From an uncultured Lacibacter sp. (GTDB lineage Bacteria; Bacteroidota; Bacteroidia; Chitinophagales; Chitinophagaceae), in assembly GCF_946479605.1 (NCBI RefSeq), contig NZ_CAMLGT010000061.1, positions 1-15,518 on the forward strand: a stretch of 15,518 nucleotides of DNA. Reading direction: 5' to 3'. The notes under the pieces were generated by a model. That model had not been told where the DNA came from and ran no database searches. It saw only the letters and a program-made list of their open reading frames with translations. Every line of letters begins with the position of its first letter. Position 1 is the first letter of the stretch. The position numbers were made by a program, and so were the translations under genes. Of the stretch, positions 6,729-13,063 are shown piece after piece.

Positions 6729-8120
6729 TCATACTTTTCTACCCAACACCATCTTCCACAAGCTCAGCCTGCTTTTATTGAACGGCGGGTAACGGAAAAA
6801 CGGTTCAAGCCAATTGGCCTTTTTAATAACACCCTTGTAATGTGTAAACAGGTCGAACGAATATTTGCCAAGATAACCACCATAACCACTTGTACCAATT
6901 CCTGTGAACGGCATATTGCTGTTGCCTAACTGGTAAATAGTTTCATTTACACAGCCGGCACCAAACTGCACACGGTCAAGAAAAAACTTTTCGGTTTCTT
7001 TATTTGTGGTAAACAAATAAACTGCAAGTGGATAAGGATTGGCGTCTATCAACTGCAACACTTCTTCTTTCTGTTTGTACGTTATGATGGGTAATACAGG
7101 TCCGAAAATTTCTTCCTGCATGATGGGCGAATCTTTTTTTACGTTGTCGAGTAAAGTAGGCGCAATATATCGTTCCGCTTCATCTGTTTCGCCGCCGTAG
7201 ATAACAGTACCGTCATTGATGTATTTTGCAATGGCATGAAATCTCCGTTCACTAATGATGCGACCGTAGTTATCGTTTGTGCGGATGTTTTTACCATAAC
7301 AACGTTCAATCTCTTCTGTCAACGCAGCTACCAATTTATTCTTTATAGTATCCTGCACAACAATATAATCCGGTGCCACACATGATTGTCCGCAGTTAAG
7401 CAGCTTACCCCACACAATACGTTTTGCAGCAAGTTTAATATTGGCAGTTTCATCAACAATACAAGGACTCTTCCCTCCAAGCTCTAACGAAACAGGCGAA
7501 AGTTGCTTCGCTGCCATCTCCATAATTTTCCGCCCAATGCCGGTACCTCCTGTAAAAAACACATGACCAAAATGAAAATGCTCCAGCAGCTGCGGCACCA
7601 CTTCCACACCTTCGCCCGGCACAGCATGTATAAATTCTGCAGGAAAATTACTGTTGATCAATTCATCCAATACAGCTGAGGTATGGGCACTGATCTCTGA
7701 ATGTTTAATGAGCACCGTATTACCGGCAGCTATGGCACCTGCCACTGCACGGTACGTTAACAGCACAGGATAATTCCATGGCGATATAACGATTACATTG
7801 CCCACCGGTTCGGGATACAATTTGCTTACAGCTGGCTGCAGGTAAAGCGGCGTCTTCACAGTTTGTGGCTGCATCCATTGCCGCATACCACGCAACTGAA
7901 CTTTTATTTCTTCATACACAGGCCCCATCTCTGTCATATACACTTCCTGCGGATGCTTGCGCATGTCTTTATACAACGCCTCTTCAATTTGCTTTTCATT
8001 GGAGCGAAAAATCGTTTCAAGTTTTTTTAACTGTTCCTTTCTGAAAGCATAAGAACGGGTGGCGCCTGATTGAAAAAAAGAGCGCTGTGCATTATATATG
8101 GCCTGGTAAGGGTTGTTCAT
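6729..8120 (-). CDS. NAD(P)-dependent aldehyde dehydrogenase (class 3-like)
   Basis: Oxidises aldehydes to carboxylic acids using NAD(P). The 463-residue protein has the ALDH fold landmarks in order: SPWNYP with Asn116 (113-118), the cofactor lysine in LIKHSE (Lys139), FTGGTGIGR (189-197), the base in LELGGKSP (Glu213), and the catalytic nucleophile in NCGQSCVAPDY (Cys247). EEIFGPVLP follows near the C-terminal third. The length of about 460 and the WLEPFFRYPPF ending are typical of class 3/fatty-aldehyde-type enzymes rather than the 490-500 residue class 1/2 form, so long-chain or lipid-derived aldehydes are likely substrates (inference). It is the first gene of a four-gene run. GACATTTG at 8143-8150 on the minus strand is a near match to the -7 element. 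Confidence 0.93.
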   Translation of the reverse strand: MNNPYQAIYNAQRSFFQSGATRSYAFRKEQLKKLETIFRSNEKQIEEALYKDMRKHPQEVYMTEMGPVYEEIKVQLRGMRQWMQPQTVKTPLYLQPAVSKLYPEPVGNVIVISPWNYPVLLTYRAVAGAIAAGNTVLIKHSEISAHTSAVLDELINSNFPAEFIHAVPGEGVEVVPQLLEHFHFGHVFFTGGTGIGRKIMEMAAKQLSPVSLELGGKSPCIVDETANIKLAAKRIVWGKLLNCGQSCVAPDYIVVQDTIKNKLVAALTEEIERCYGKNIRTNDNYGRIISERRFHAIAKYINDGTVIYGGETDEAERYIAPTLLDNVKKDSPIMQEEIFGPVLPIITYKQKEEVLQLIDANPYPLAVYLFTTNKETEKFFLDRVQFGAGCVNETIYQLGNSNMPFTGIGTSGYGGYLGKYSFDLFTHYKGVIKKANWLEPFFRYPPFNKSRLSLWKMVLGRKV

Positions 8121-8208
8121 ATCAATTCATTGATGAAATCTGCAAATGTCGTTACTGTAAATTAAGTATTATCCGCCGTCTTTTTAACTTCATGAAAATT
8201 ACTGAACG

Positions 8209-8634
8209 ATGTGTGCCTATAAACGAAAAACGTGGATCGAAAAAAGAGATCTTTCGAAAGAAGCAAAAGTAGAAGTGCTCGATAAAGATTTTGCTGACAT
8301 GAAAATTGGTGAGAAGATGCTCGTTACCACACCGCAAATTGTTGATGCATACATCAGGCACATTCCAAAAGGAAGAGAGGGATCATTATTACAGATGCGC
8401 AAAGACCTTGCAGCCGAATACCATGCAGATAAAACATGCCCGGTTACAAGTGGCATCTTTCTGCGCATTGTTGCTGAAGCAGCGTATGAAGAACTACAGC
8501 AGGGAAAGCCTGCAAGCAAAATCACTCCGTTCTGGCGCATCATCACTGAAAAATCGCCAGCTGCAAAAAAGCTCAGCTTTGGCACTGATTTTCTTACAGA
8601 ACAACGAAAGAAAGAAGGCTTGGGAAAACAGTAA
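8209..8634 (+). CDS. MGMT (Ada-like DNA-binding domain) family protein, putative
   Basis: The 141-residue protein resembles small proteins usually annotated as MGMT family, which share the winged-helix DNA-binding part of O6-alkylguanine-DNA alkyltransferases. Visible segments are TPQIVDAYIRHIPKGREGSLLQMRKDLA (41-68), matching the helix-turn region that begins with IPKG, then TCPVTSGIFLRIVAEAAYEE (76-95) and ITPFWRII (105-112). The PCHRV active-site motif of true alkyltransferases is absent. The only cysteine in the comparable region is Cys77 in TCPVTSG. It is therefore probably not a classical methyltransferase and may act as an alkylation-damage sensor or have drifted to another role. It leads a trio with tadA (9-base gap) and a small winged-helix-like gene. 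Family assignment is from memory of similar proteins, so moderate. Confidence 0.6.
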   Translation: MCAYKRKTWIEKRDLSKEAKVEVLDKDFADMKIGEKMLVTTPQIVDAYIRHIPKGREGSLLQMRKDLAAEYHADKTCPVTSGIFLRIVAEAAYEELQQGKPASKITPFWRIITEKSPAAKKLSFGTDFLTEQRKKEGLGKQ

Positions 8635-8643
8635 CTTCGCCAT

Positions 8644-9081
8644 ATGACGGATGAACATTTCATGAAGCAGGCATTGAAAGAAGCGGCAATTGCTTTTGAA
8701 GAAGGCGAAGTGCCGATTGGTGCTGTGGTTGTGGTGAACAACAAGATCATTGCACGTGGTCATAACATGACGGAGCGGTTAAACGATCCTACTGCACATG
8801 CTGAAATGATTGCACTTACCTCAGCATTCAGCCAGATAGGAGCTAAGTATTTACCTGAAGCTACATTGTATGTTACTATTGAGCCTTGTTTAATGTGTGC
8901 CGGTGCATTGTACTGGAGTAAAGTAACACGTATTGTTTGGGGTGCCGATGATGAAAAGAACGGGCACAAACGAATGACCAAAGATGAAAGCCCTTTTCAT
9001 CAAAAAGCAACGATCAGTACAGGCGTTTTAAAGGAAGAGTGTGCGCAACTTATGAAAGATTTTTTCAAACAAATGCGATAA
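8644..9081 (+). CDS. tadA: tRNA-specific adenosine-34 deaminase
   Basis: Zinc-dependent enzyme that deaminates adenosine to inosine at the wobble position of tRNA-Arg(ACG), in the cytoplasm. The 145-residue protein has the cytidine/deoxycytidylate deaminase-type zinc site: AHAEM with His52 and the proton-shuttling Glu54, and EPCLMCAGAL with Cys82 and Cys85. EGEVPIGAVVV (20-30) and DPTAHAEMIAL are typical of TadA, and length is normal. It lies 9 bases after the MGMT-like gene and 3 bases before the next gene, so the three are very likely cotranscribed. Confidence 0.95.
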   Translation: MTDEHFMKQALKEAAIAFEEGEVPIGAVVVVNNKIIARGHNMTERLNDPTAHAEMIALTSAFSQIGAKYLPEATLYVTIEPCLMCAGALYWSKVTRIVWGADDEKNGHKRMTKDESPFHQKATISTGVLKEECAQLMKDFFKQMR

Positions 9082-9084
9082 GTC

Positions 9085-9387
9085 ATGGCAAAAGCAACAT
9101 CAAAAACAGTGATTGTTACACACCCTGTAACAGGTACAGAACGAACATTTGATGCTGCTATTTACGAGCCTGTAAAGGCTGCTATTCTTCAAAGCCTGAA
9201 AGGCAGCAAAGGCAAAACGTTTACTGAACTTACCGATGATGTGGTAAAGATCATCCGCAAGCAATTACCCGGCTTTAAAAAATCAATTCCCTGGTACACC
9301 ATCTCTATCCGTCTCGATCTGGAGACAAAAGGGGTTGTTGAAACCTTTACCGAGAAAGGCAAAAAGCTGAACCGTCTTGCAAAATAA
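9085..9387 (+). CDS. Small winged-helix-like protein (DUF6958-like)
   Basis: A basic 100-residue protein. Its central region (about 29-86) reads like a winged helix-turn-helix: a first helix around EPVKAAILQSLKG, a second around TFTELTDDVVKIIRKQL, and a recognition-like segment SIPWYTISIRLDLETKGVVE (67-86), followed by a Lys-rich tail. The IPWYT-x(3)-LDLE-x-KG pattern recalls the uncharacterised DUF6958 family, an assignment made from memory and not checked. It follows tadA by three bases. It could bind DNA or RNA, but no function is established. Confidence 0.7.
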   Translation: MAKATSKTVIVTHPVTGTERTFDAAIYEPVKAAILQSLKGSKGKTFTELTDDVVKIIRKQLPGFKKSIPWYTISIRLDLETKGVVETFTEKGKKLNRLAK

Positions 9388-9483
9388 TTTCACGCTGTTT
9401 CTGCTTTAACAAAATCTTGTTGCTGTTGCTTACAACGCAGGCAAATCCTTTGCATCTATTCTTTGTAATCAATACGAATGACC

Positions 9484-9846
9484 ATGAAAAAGATACTGGG
9501 TTTTGTTTTACTAAGTACGCTGTTGCTTACCGCCTGCCGCAAAACGGATCTTCAATCTGCACCCATCGACGAATCAGCATGGCTGCAAAAAGAACGTGGC
9601 GTAGTTGTTTACTCCGATATCAACTGCGATTACTTTGTTATTGAAACCCGGAACGGTTATACCGTTGCTGAAAACTGGTCGCTTCGTCCTTATGTTGGCG
9701 ATGTGTTGTATGGTGACTTGAGTATTTATGGCTTGAAAAATGTGTACAACCGCAGCCGCAGGTCATTAATGGCCATTGATGTAGAAGACTATTGGTTAAG
9801 TTATTATGCCGCTCAGGACCGTATCAACTGGTTCTGTTCCCGATAG
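9484..9846 (+). CDS. Small putative lipoprotein of unknown function
   Basis: The 120-residue product begins MKKILGFVLLSTLLLTAC, a clear lipoprotein signal with lipobox LTAC and Cys18. The mature part (about 100 residues) contains the segments GVVVYSDINCDYFVIETRNGYTVAEN and YVGDVLYGDLSIYGLKNVYN, suggesting a compact beta-rich domain. It keeps one pair of cysteines (Cys48 and Cys118) that could form a disulfide in the periplasm. I do not recognise the family. The ATG at 9484 is preferred over one two codons earlier because it gives a standard MKK start. It stands apart from the genes before it (about 96 bases) and has its own terminator, so it is probably a single transcription unit. Confidence 0.75.
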   Translation: MKKILGFVLLSTLLLTACRKTDLQSAPIDESAWLQKERGVVVYSDINCDYFVIETRNGYTVAENWSLRPYVGDVLYGDLSIYGLKNVYNRSRRSLMAIDVEDYWLSYYAAQDRINWFCSR

Positions 9847-9871
9847 ACCCAAGTATTCCATCATCGGAGAG

Positions 9872-9904
9872 AAGGAGTGCAACTTTGCATTCCTTTCTTT
9901 TTTT
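9872..9904 (+). terminator. Intrinsic terminator after the small lipoprotein gene
   Basis: The 10-base arms AAGGAGTGCA (9872-9881) and TGCATTCCTT (9886-9895) pair with one G-T wobble around a 4-base loop. TCTTTTTTT follows. It lies 25 bases after the stop codon, which is typical. Confidence 0.8.
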
Positions 9905-9938
9905 GCCTTGAACGAAAGGGCGCAAAATCCAGAGCACC

Positions 9939-9947
9939 GTCGAAGGA
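9939..9947. repeat. Copy 1 of the GTCGAAGGA repeat word
   Basis: GTCGAAGGA recurs at 10735-10743 and 10771-10779, so three copies flank sodA in intergenic sequence. This copy has only partial similarity to the others outside the 9-mer. Confidence 0.4.
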
Positions 9948-10004
9948 TGTTTCGAAATATCGGGCGGAGTAGAGATATGAGCGGAATTGTACCCGTTCTG
10001 TTTG

Positions 10005-10012
10005 TACATTTG
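10005..10012 (+). promoter_or_regulatory. Candidate -7 promoter element for sodA
   Basis: TACATTTG is a full match to TAnnTTTG, about 40 bases before the sodA ATG. A weak -33 (TTG at 9987-9989) lies 15 bases upstream, slightly shorter than usual. Confidence 0.5.
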
Positions 10013-10052
10013 TTATCCTTAAACAATTTCGTAAAATTCTAAACTTAAGAAC

Positions 10053-10652
10053 ATGGCATTTACATTAGCACCTCTTCCTTATGCACATGATGCACTGGAA
10101 CCCCATATCGACACAACCACCATGCAGATACATCACGGCAAACACCACCAGGCTTATGTTGACAACCTCAACAAAGCAATTGCCGGTACAGAACACGAAG
10201 GCAAAACGCTGGAGCAACTGGTAGCAGCTGCAGGCAGCATTTCACCCGCTGTGCGTAACAACGGTGGCGGTCACTGGAATCATACCTTCTTCTGGGAATC
10301 ATTGGCAGCAAACGCTGGTGGCACACCAACAGGCGCTTTGGCTGATGCAATTACTGCAGCATTCGGTTCCTTCGATGCATTCAAAGAAAAATTTGCAGCA
10401 GCCGGTATGACACGTTTCGGCAGTGGCTGGGCATGGTTAATTGTAAAAGATGGTAAACTCGAAATCACTTCTACACCTAACCAGGATAATCCATTGATGG
10501 ATGTTGCTGAAGTAAAAGGCACACCAATTCTTGGCGTGGATGTGTGGGAACATGCGTACTACTTAAAGTATCAAAATCGTCGGGCTGATTATTTAGCTGC
10601 TTTCTGGAACGTAGTAAACTGGAGCAAAGTAGCTGAGCGGTTCGGTAAATAA
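10053..10652 (+). CDS. sodA: Superoxide dismutase, Fe/Mn family (Mn-type features)
   Basis: Dismutes superoxide to oxygen and hydrogen peroxide in the cytoplasm. There is no signal peptide. The 199-residue protein has all four metal ligands: His27 in MQIHHGKHH, His77 in [11 protein letters not shown], and Asp163 and His167 in [20 protein letters not shown]. Gly at the position before HWNH and Gln144 in TPNQDNPL favour manganese over iron, though cambialistic members exist. Length is normal. It is a single-gene unit with its own promoter motif and a strong terminator, convergent with tag. Confidence 0.96.
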   Translation: MAFTLAPLPYAHDALEPHIDTTTMQIHHGKHHQAYVDNLNKAIAGTEHEGKTLEQLVAAAGSISPAVRNNGGGHWNHTFFWESLAANAGGTPTGALADAITAAFGSFDAFKEKFAAAGMTRFGSGWAWLIVKDGKLEITSTPNQDNPLMDVAEVKGTPILGVDVWEHAYYLKYQNRRADYLAAFWNVVNWSKVAERFGK

Positions 10653-10674
10653 GTTAGAAGTCTCACCAATAAGT

Positions 10675-10714
10675 AAAAGCCGTTTCATTTTATGAAACGG
10701 CTTTTTAATTTTTT
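10675..10714 (+). terminator. Intrinsic terminator after sodA
   Basis: A perfect 13-base-pair stem, AAAAGCCGTTTCA (10675-10687) with TGAAACGGCTTTT (10693-10705), and a 5-base loop. T-rich sequence follows to 10714. The A-rich left arm means it could also stop transcripts from tag on the minus strand, though the T-tract there is shorter. Confidence 0.9.
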
Positions 10715-10734
10715 GTATATCACTCACTACTGCG

Positions 10735-10786
10735 GTCGAAGGATTAACCCACCCTTCTATCCTGAGCGAAGTCGAAGGACGCTCAG
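10735..10786. repeat. Intergenic repeat with hairpin overlapping the tag stop codon
   Basis: Two copies of GTCGAAGGA (10735-10743 and 10771-10779) lie here. The second is in the loop of a perfect 7-base-pair hairpin, CTGAGCG (10762-10768) with CGCTCAG (10780-10786). The right arm includes the tag stop codon. The form recalls dispersed short palindromic elements of the REP type. There is no T-tract, so it is not a terminator. Confidence 0.5.
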
Positions 10787-11349
10787 TGCTTCTTCTTCCA
10801 GCAATCATTCACATGATCATTCACCATACCGCTCGCCTGCATAAACGCATAACAAATCGTTGAACCCACAAACTTAAACCCACGCTTCAGCAAATCTTTA
10901 CTCATTGCATCAGAGATAGATGTTTTTGCATACACATCGCCCAGCGAACGTACATTGTTTACAATGGGTTTGCCTCCCACAAATTGCCAGATGTATTTAT
11001 CGAAACTGCCAAACTCTTTCTGTATTGCAAGAAAGGCTTGTGCATTCAATACAAAGGCATTTACTTTTAAACGGTTGCGGATAATGCCTTCATCCTCTAA
11101 TAAGGCTTCCTTTTTCTTATCCGTATACTTCGCCATTTTCTTTGCATCAAATCCATCAAAGGCTTTGCGGTAGTTTTCCCTTTTCTTCAAAACGGTATAC
11201 CAGCTTAACCCTGCCTGTGCTCCTTCCAAACAAAGCAATTCAAATAATTTCTTGTCGTCGTGTAAGGGTGTGCCCCATTCTTCATCATGATAAGCTTTGT
11301 ACAAATCGTCTTTTAAGCACCAGCTGCAACGTGTTTTTTCTTTTGCCAT
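10783..11349 (-). CDS. tag: DNA-3-methyladenine glycosylase I
   Basis: Base-excision repair enzyme that removes 3-methyladenine from alkylated DNA. The 188-residue protein has the Tag fold motifs: RCSWC (7-11), YHDEEWG (20-26), LCLEGAQAGLSWYTVLKKRENYR with Glu42 and Trp50, and RNRLKVNA. The zinc ligands correspond to Cys8, His21, His179 and Cys183, the last two in NDHVNDCW near the end. The ATG at 11349 is chosen because MAKEKTRCSWC matches the normal N-terminus; an in-frame start at 11466 would add 39 unrelated residues and run into the divergent GNAT gene. The gene is convergent with sodA and its stop codon lies in a palindromic repeat. Confidence 0.95.
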   Translation of the reverse strand: MAKEKTRCSWCLKDDLYKAYHDEEWGTPLHDDKKLFELLCLEGAQAGLSWYTVLKKRENYRKAFDGFDAKKMAKYTDKKKEALLEDEGIIRNRLKVNAFVLNAQAFLAIQKEFGSFDKYIWQFVGGKPIVNNVRSLGDVYAKTSISDAMSKDLLKRGFKFVGSTICYAFMQASGMVNDHVNDCWKKKH

Positions 11350-11405
11350 CGATTGTGGTATGGTTCCTGTGCAAAGTAGTAATTTAACAGCCCCAAACAA
11401 AGAAG

Positions 11406-11885
11406 ATGATTCGCAAAGCAAACTCAAACGATTTTCATTTTCTCTATTACCTGTATATGCATCCACAGGTGAATCCTTATTTGTTGTACGAATACATGCA
11501 GCAGGAAGATTTTCATGCAGTGTTTGATGAGCTGCAGCACAAAGGCGTGCTGTATATTTTTGAAGAGCATGGTGAAGACATTGGCATGTTTAAACTGATG
11601 CCCCAGCGGTTTCGGAACGCACATATCGCCTACCTCGGCGGAGTAGCCATTGACCCCGAAGAAGCAGGCAAAGGATATGGCTTGCAGATGATGGAAGAAA
11701 TTATTGCGTACGCCAAACAGCAGGGCTTTGTTCGTATTGAATTAACGGTTGCCACCAATAACGAAAAAGCAATCCAGCTTTATTTGAAAGCAGGTTTTCA
11801 TCACGAGGGTGTGCTGAAAAAATACACGTACTTAAAAAGTAAAGACCAGTATGTAGATGAAGCAGTGATGGCTTATTTGTTCTGA
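11406..11885 (+). CDS. GNAT family N-acetyltransferase
   Basis: Transfers an acetyl group from acetyl-CoA to an amine of an unknown acceptor. The 159-residue protein is a single GNAT domain. Motif A runs from GVAIDPEEAGKGYGLQMMEEII (79-100), with the pyrophosphate-binding EAGKGYG (86-92). Motif B is NNEKAIQLYLKAGFHHEGVL (118-137), which includes the common LYxKxGF pattern. It most resembles RimI/RimJ-like or small-molecule acetyltransferases, but the substrate cannot be deduced. It is divergent from tag (56 bases between starts) and convergent with yidD (4 bases between ends). Confidence 0.88.
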   Translation: MIRKANSNDFHFLYYLYMHPQVNPYLLYEYMQQEDFHAVFDELQHKGVLYIFEEHGEDIGMFKLMPQRFRNAHIAYLGGVAIDPEEAGKGYGLQMMEEIIAYAKQQGFVRIELTVATNNEKAIQLYLKAGFHHEGVLKKYTYLKSKDQYVDEAVMAYLF

Positions 11886-11889
11886 TGCA

Positions 11890-12156
11890 TTACGGCAAAG
11901 GATCATAACCACTACCACCCCATGGATGACATTTACTCACCCGTTTTGCAGTTAACCAGAAACCTTTAATGGGTCCGTATTTTTTAAATGCTTCCAAACC
12001 ATATTGGCTGCAGGTGGGTGTGTACCTACACTTGGGGCCAATTGCCGGACTGATGACGTATTGATAAAACTTAATAAGCAGTATAAACGGAAAGCTCAGC
12101 ACTGTTTTCAGTTTACTGCTTTTTTGCGGAGTAGTATCAAGATGCTGACTGCACAC
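11890..12156 (-). CDS. yidD: Membrane protein insertion efficiency factor YidD
   Basis: Small membrane-associated protein thought to assist YidC-dependent insertion of inner-membrane proteins. The 88-residue product has the hallmark [20 protein letters not shown] region (30-49) followed by SQYGLEAF, and the [14 protein letters not shown] ending (75-88). Three conserved cysteines (43, 49 and 76) are present. The GTG at 12156 overlaps the rnpA 3' end by 20 bases. A second GTG at 12102 would give a 70-residue form closer to the usual family start, so the start is uncertain. The place after rpmH and rnpA is the standard one. Confidence 0.93.
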   Translation of the reverse strand: MCSQHLDTTPQKSSKLKTVLSFPFILLIKFYQYVISPAIGPKCRYTPTCSQYGLEAFKKYGPIKGFWLTAKRVSKCHPWGGSGYDPLP

Positions 12157-12541
12157 GAAGTTCTTCGAGTTTTTGCAAAGCTATCGTTGTCTTGTCATAG
12201 ATGAGCTGATAATCGGGAAGTTCTTTTCCCGTATAAAGCACAAATACCTGCATTTGCAAACCGCTTTGCTGTAATTGATGTTGCAATTCATTTTTTTGTA
12301 AACGCCATGCTTCACGGATCAATCGCTTTACACGGTTGCGATGCACGGCCCGTTTAAAATGTTTGGTGCCTACTGCAACACCAAATAATAAAGAGCATGC
12401 ATCGGCAGGCAGGGGTTGCAACACATAATACAAACGCAGCGGCTGTGCCGAAACTGCTTTGCCTGCTTTAAACAGGTGCTCGATCTGCTTGCGGCTTTTC
12501 ATCCGCTCCTGTTTGCCTAATGTATATCGTTGCTGTTCCAC
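12137..12541 (-). CDS. rnpA: Ribonuclease P protein component
   Basis: Protein subunit of RNase P, which with the RNA subunit removes 5' leaders from tRNA precursors. The 134-residue protein has the conserved [18 protein letters not shown] segment (64-81), the RNR motif that contacts the RNA subunit. The N-terminal pattern [20 protein letters not shown] (6-25) is also as expected. The start is GTG at 12541, preferred over the internal ATG at residue 14 because the YTLGKQER part is conserved in the family. A strong terminator-like hairpin ends only six bases before this GTG. It overlaps yidD by 20 bases. Confidence 0.93.
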   Translation of the reverse strand: MEQQRYTLGKQERMKSRKQIEHLFKAGKAVSAQPLRLYYVLQPLPADACSLLFGVAVGTKHFKRAVHRNRVKRLIREAWRLQKNELQHQLQQSGLQMQVFVLYTGKELPDYQLIYDKTTIALQKLEELRVQSAS

Positions 12542-12547
12542 TGTTGT

Positions 12548-12581
12548 AAAAATAAAAAGTCCCGACCGGAAAGTCGGGACT
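12548..12581 (-). terminator. Terminator-like hairpin between rpmH and rnpA
   Basis: On the minus strand a perfect 9-base-pair stem, AGTCCCGAC with GTCGGGACT (12558-12566 and 12573-12581), carries a 6-base loop. TTTTATTTTT follows. It lies downstream of rpmH and its T-tract ends six bases before the rnpA GTG, so it likely lets only part of the transcription reach rnpA and yidD. Confidence 0.8.
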
Positions 12582-12609
12582 CAAAATATCTTGTTGTTAT
12601 TACAAGTGC

Positions 12610-12777
12610 TTATTTCTTAGCGCCTCGCTCATCAGATACTGTGAGCTTATGACGACCCTTTGCACGGCGGCTGTTTAACACTTTGCGGCCATTAGCATCC
12701 TGCATACGCTTACGAAAACCATGTGTGGTTTTTCTGCGACGCTTCGAAGGCTGGTATGTGCGTTTTTTTCCTGGCAT
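12610..12777 (-). CDS. rpmH: 50S ribosomal protein bL34
   Basis: Small, very basic component of the large ribosomal subunit. Reading the minus strand from the ATG at 12777 gives 55 residues: [20 protein letters not shown], then [20 protein letters not shown], then [15 protein letters not shown]. The TYQPS-x-RRR-x-x-x-HGFR and GRKVL-x-x-RRAKGR patterns are the bL34 hallmark. The C-terminal SDERGAKK extension makes it some ten residues longer than the 44-46 residue E. coli-type protein. It is the first gene before rnpA and yidD and has a candidate promoter about 99 bases upstream. Confidence 0.96.
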   Translation of the reverse strand: MPGKKRTYQPSKRRRKTTHGFRKRMQDANGRKVLNSRRAKGRHKLTVSDERGAKK

Positions 12778-12875
12778 TGTTTGCTGTTTTACTTCTTTAA
12801 AAAATACCGGGGAGAAACCGGAAATTTAAAATCACCCAGTGAGAACACCACTTCCCGCTGTTTGTGAAAGGACGG

Positions 12876-12883
12876 CAAAGGTA
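12876..12883 (-). promoter_or_regulatory. Candidate -7 promoter element for rpmH
   Basis: On the minus strand TACCTTTG fully matches TAnnTTTG, 98 bases before the rpmH ATG, implying a leader of about 90 bases. Within that leader CCGG (12818-12821) can pair with CCGG (12807-12810), just before a T-rich stretch, a weak attenuator-like structure. Confidence 0.5.
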
Positions 12884-12930
12884 GGGGAAACTGCCCGAAA
12901 ACAGAGTGTTTGAGACAAGAAAATTCTGTT

Positions 12931-13051
12931 GGTACCGGCTCTTTTGCCTATGGCATCGCCGGTTGCGTCGCAATCCCTTGTACGTTCAGTAATTCTACTC
13001 GTCCACTCAGCCCTGAAAATCAGTTTTCTGTGTAACAGTTTGAAGCCCCCC
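12931..13051. repeat. Structured non-coding spacer between murI and rpmH, possible dispersed element
   Basis: The 286-base spacer between rpmH and murI contains a structured part. Arms ACCGGC (12934-12939) and GCCGGT (12958-12963) enclose an inner TGCC (12945-12948) / GGCA (12952-12955) hairpin. The 11-base palindrome TTGCGTCGCAA (12963-12973) follows directly, and a run of six C lies at 13046-13051. The stretch has no convincing gene. The minus-strand frame that runs through it has no family match, continues antisense-like into the murI end, and reads like translated non-coding DNA. It may be a dispersed intergenic element or a small RNA gene. No second copy is seen in this window. Confidence 0.35.
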
Positions 13052-13063
13052 AAGTGTGAATAA

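Noticed and set aside
8217..8750. 177-residue minus-strand open frame
   Set aside because: It is antisense to the MGMT-like gene and tadA. The tadA zinc motifs prove the plus-strand reading.
10762..10786. Terminator for tag at the CTGAGCG/CGCTCAG hairpin
   Set aside because: No T-tract follows on either strand and the stem includes the stop codon, so it was listed as a repeat instead.
8209..11349. Alkylation-repair cluster made of the MGMT-like gene and tag
   Set aside because: The two genes are about 2 kb apart, on opposite strands, with unrelated genes and two terminators between them.
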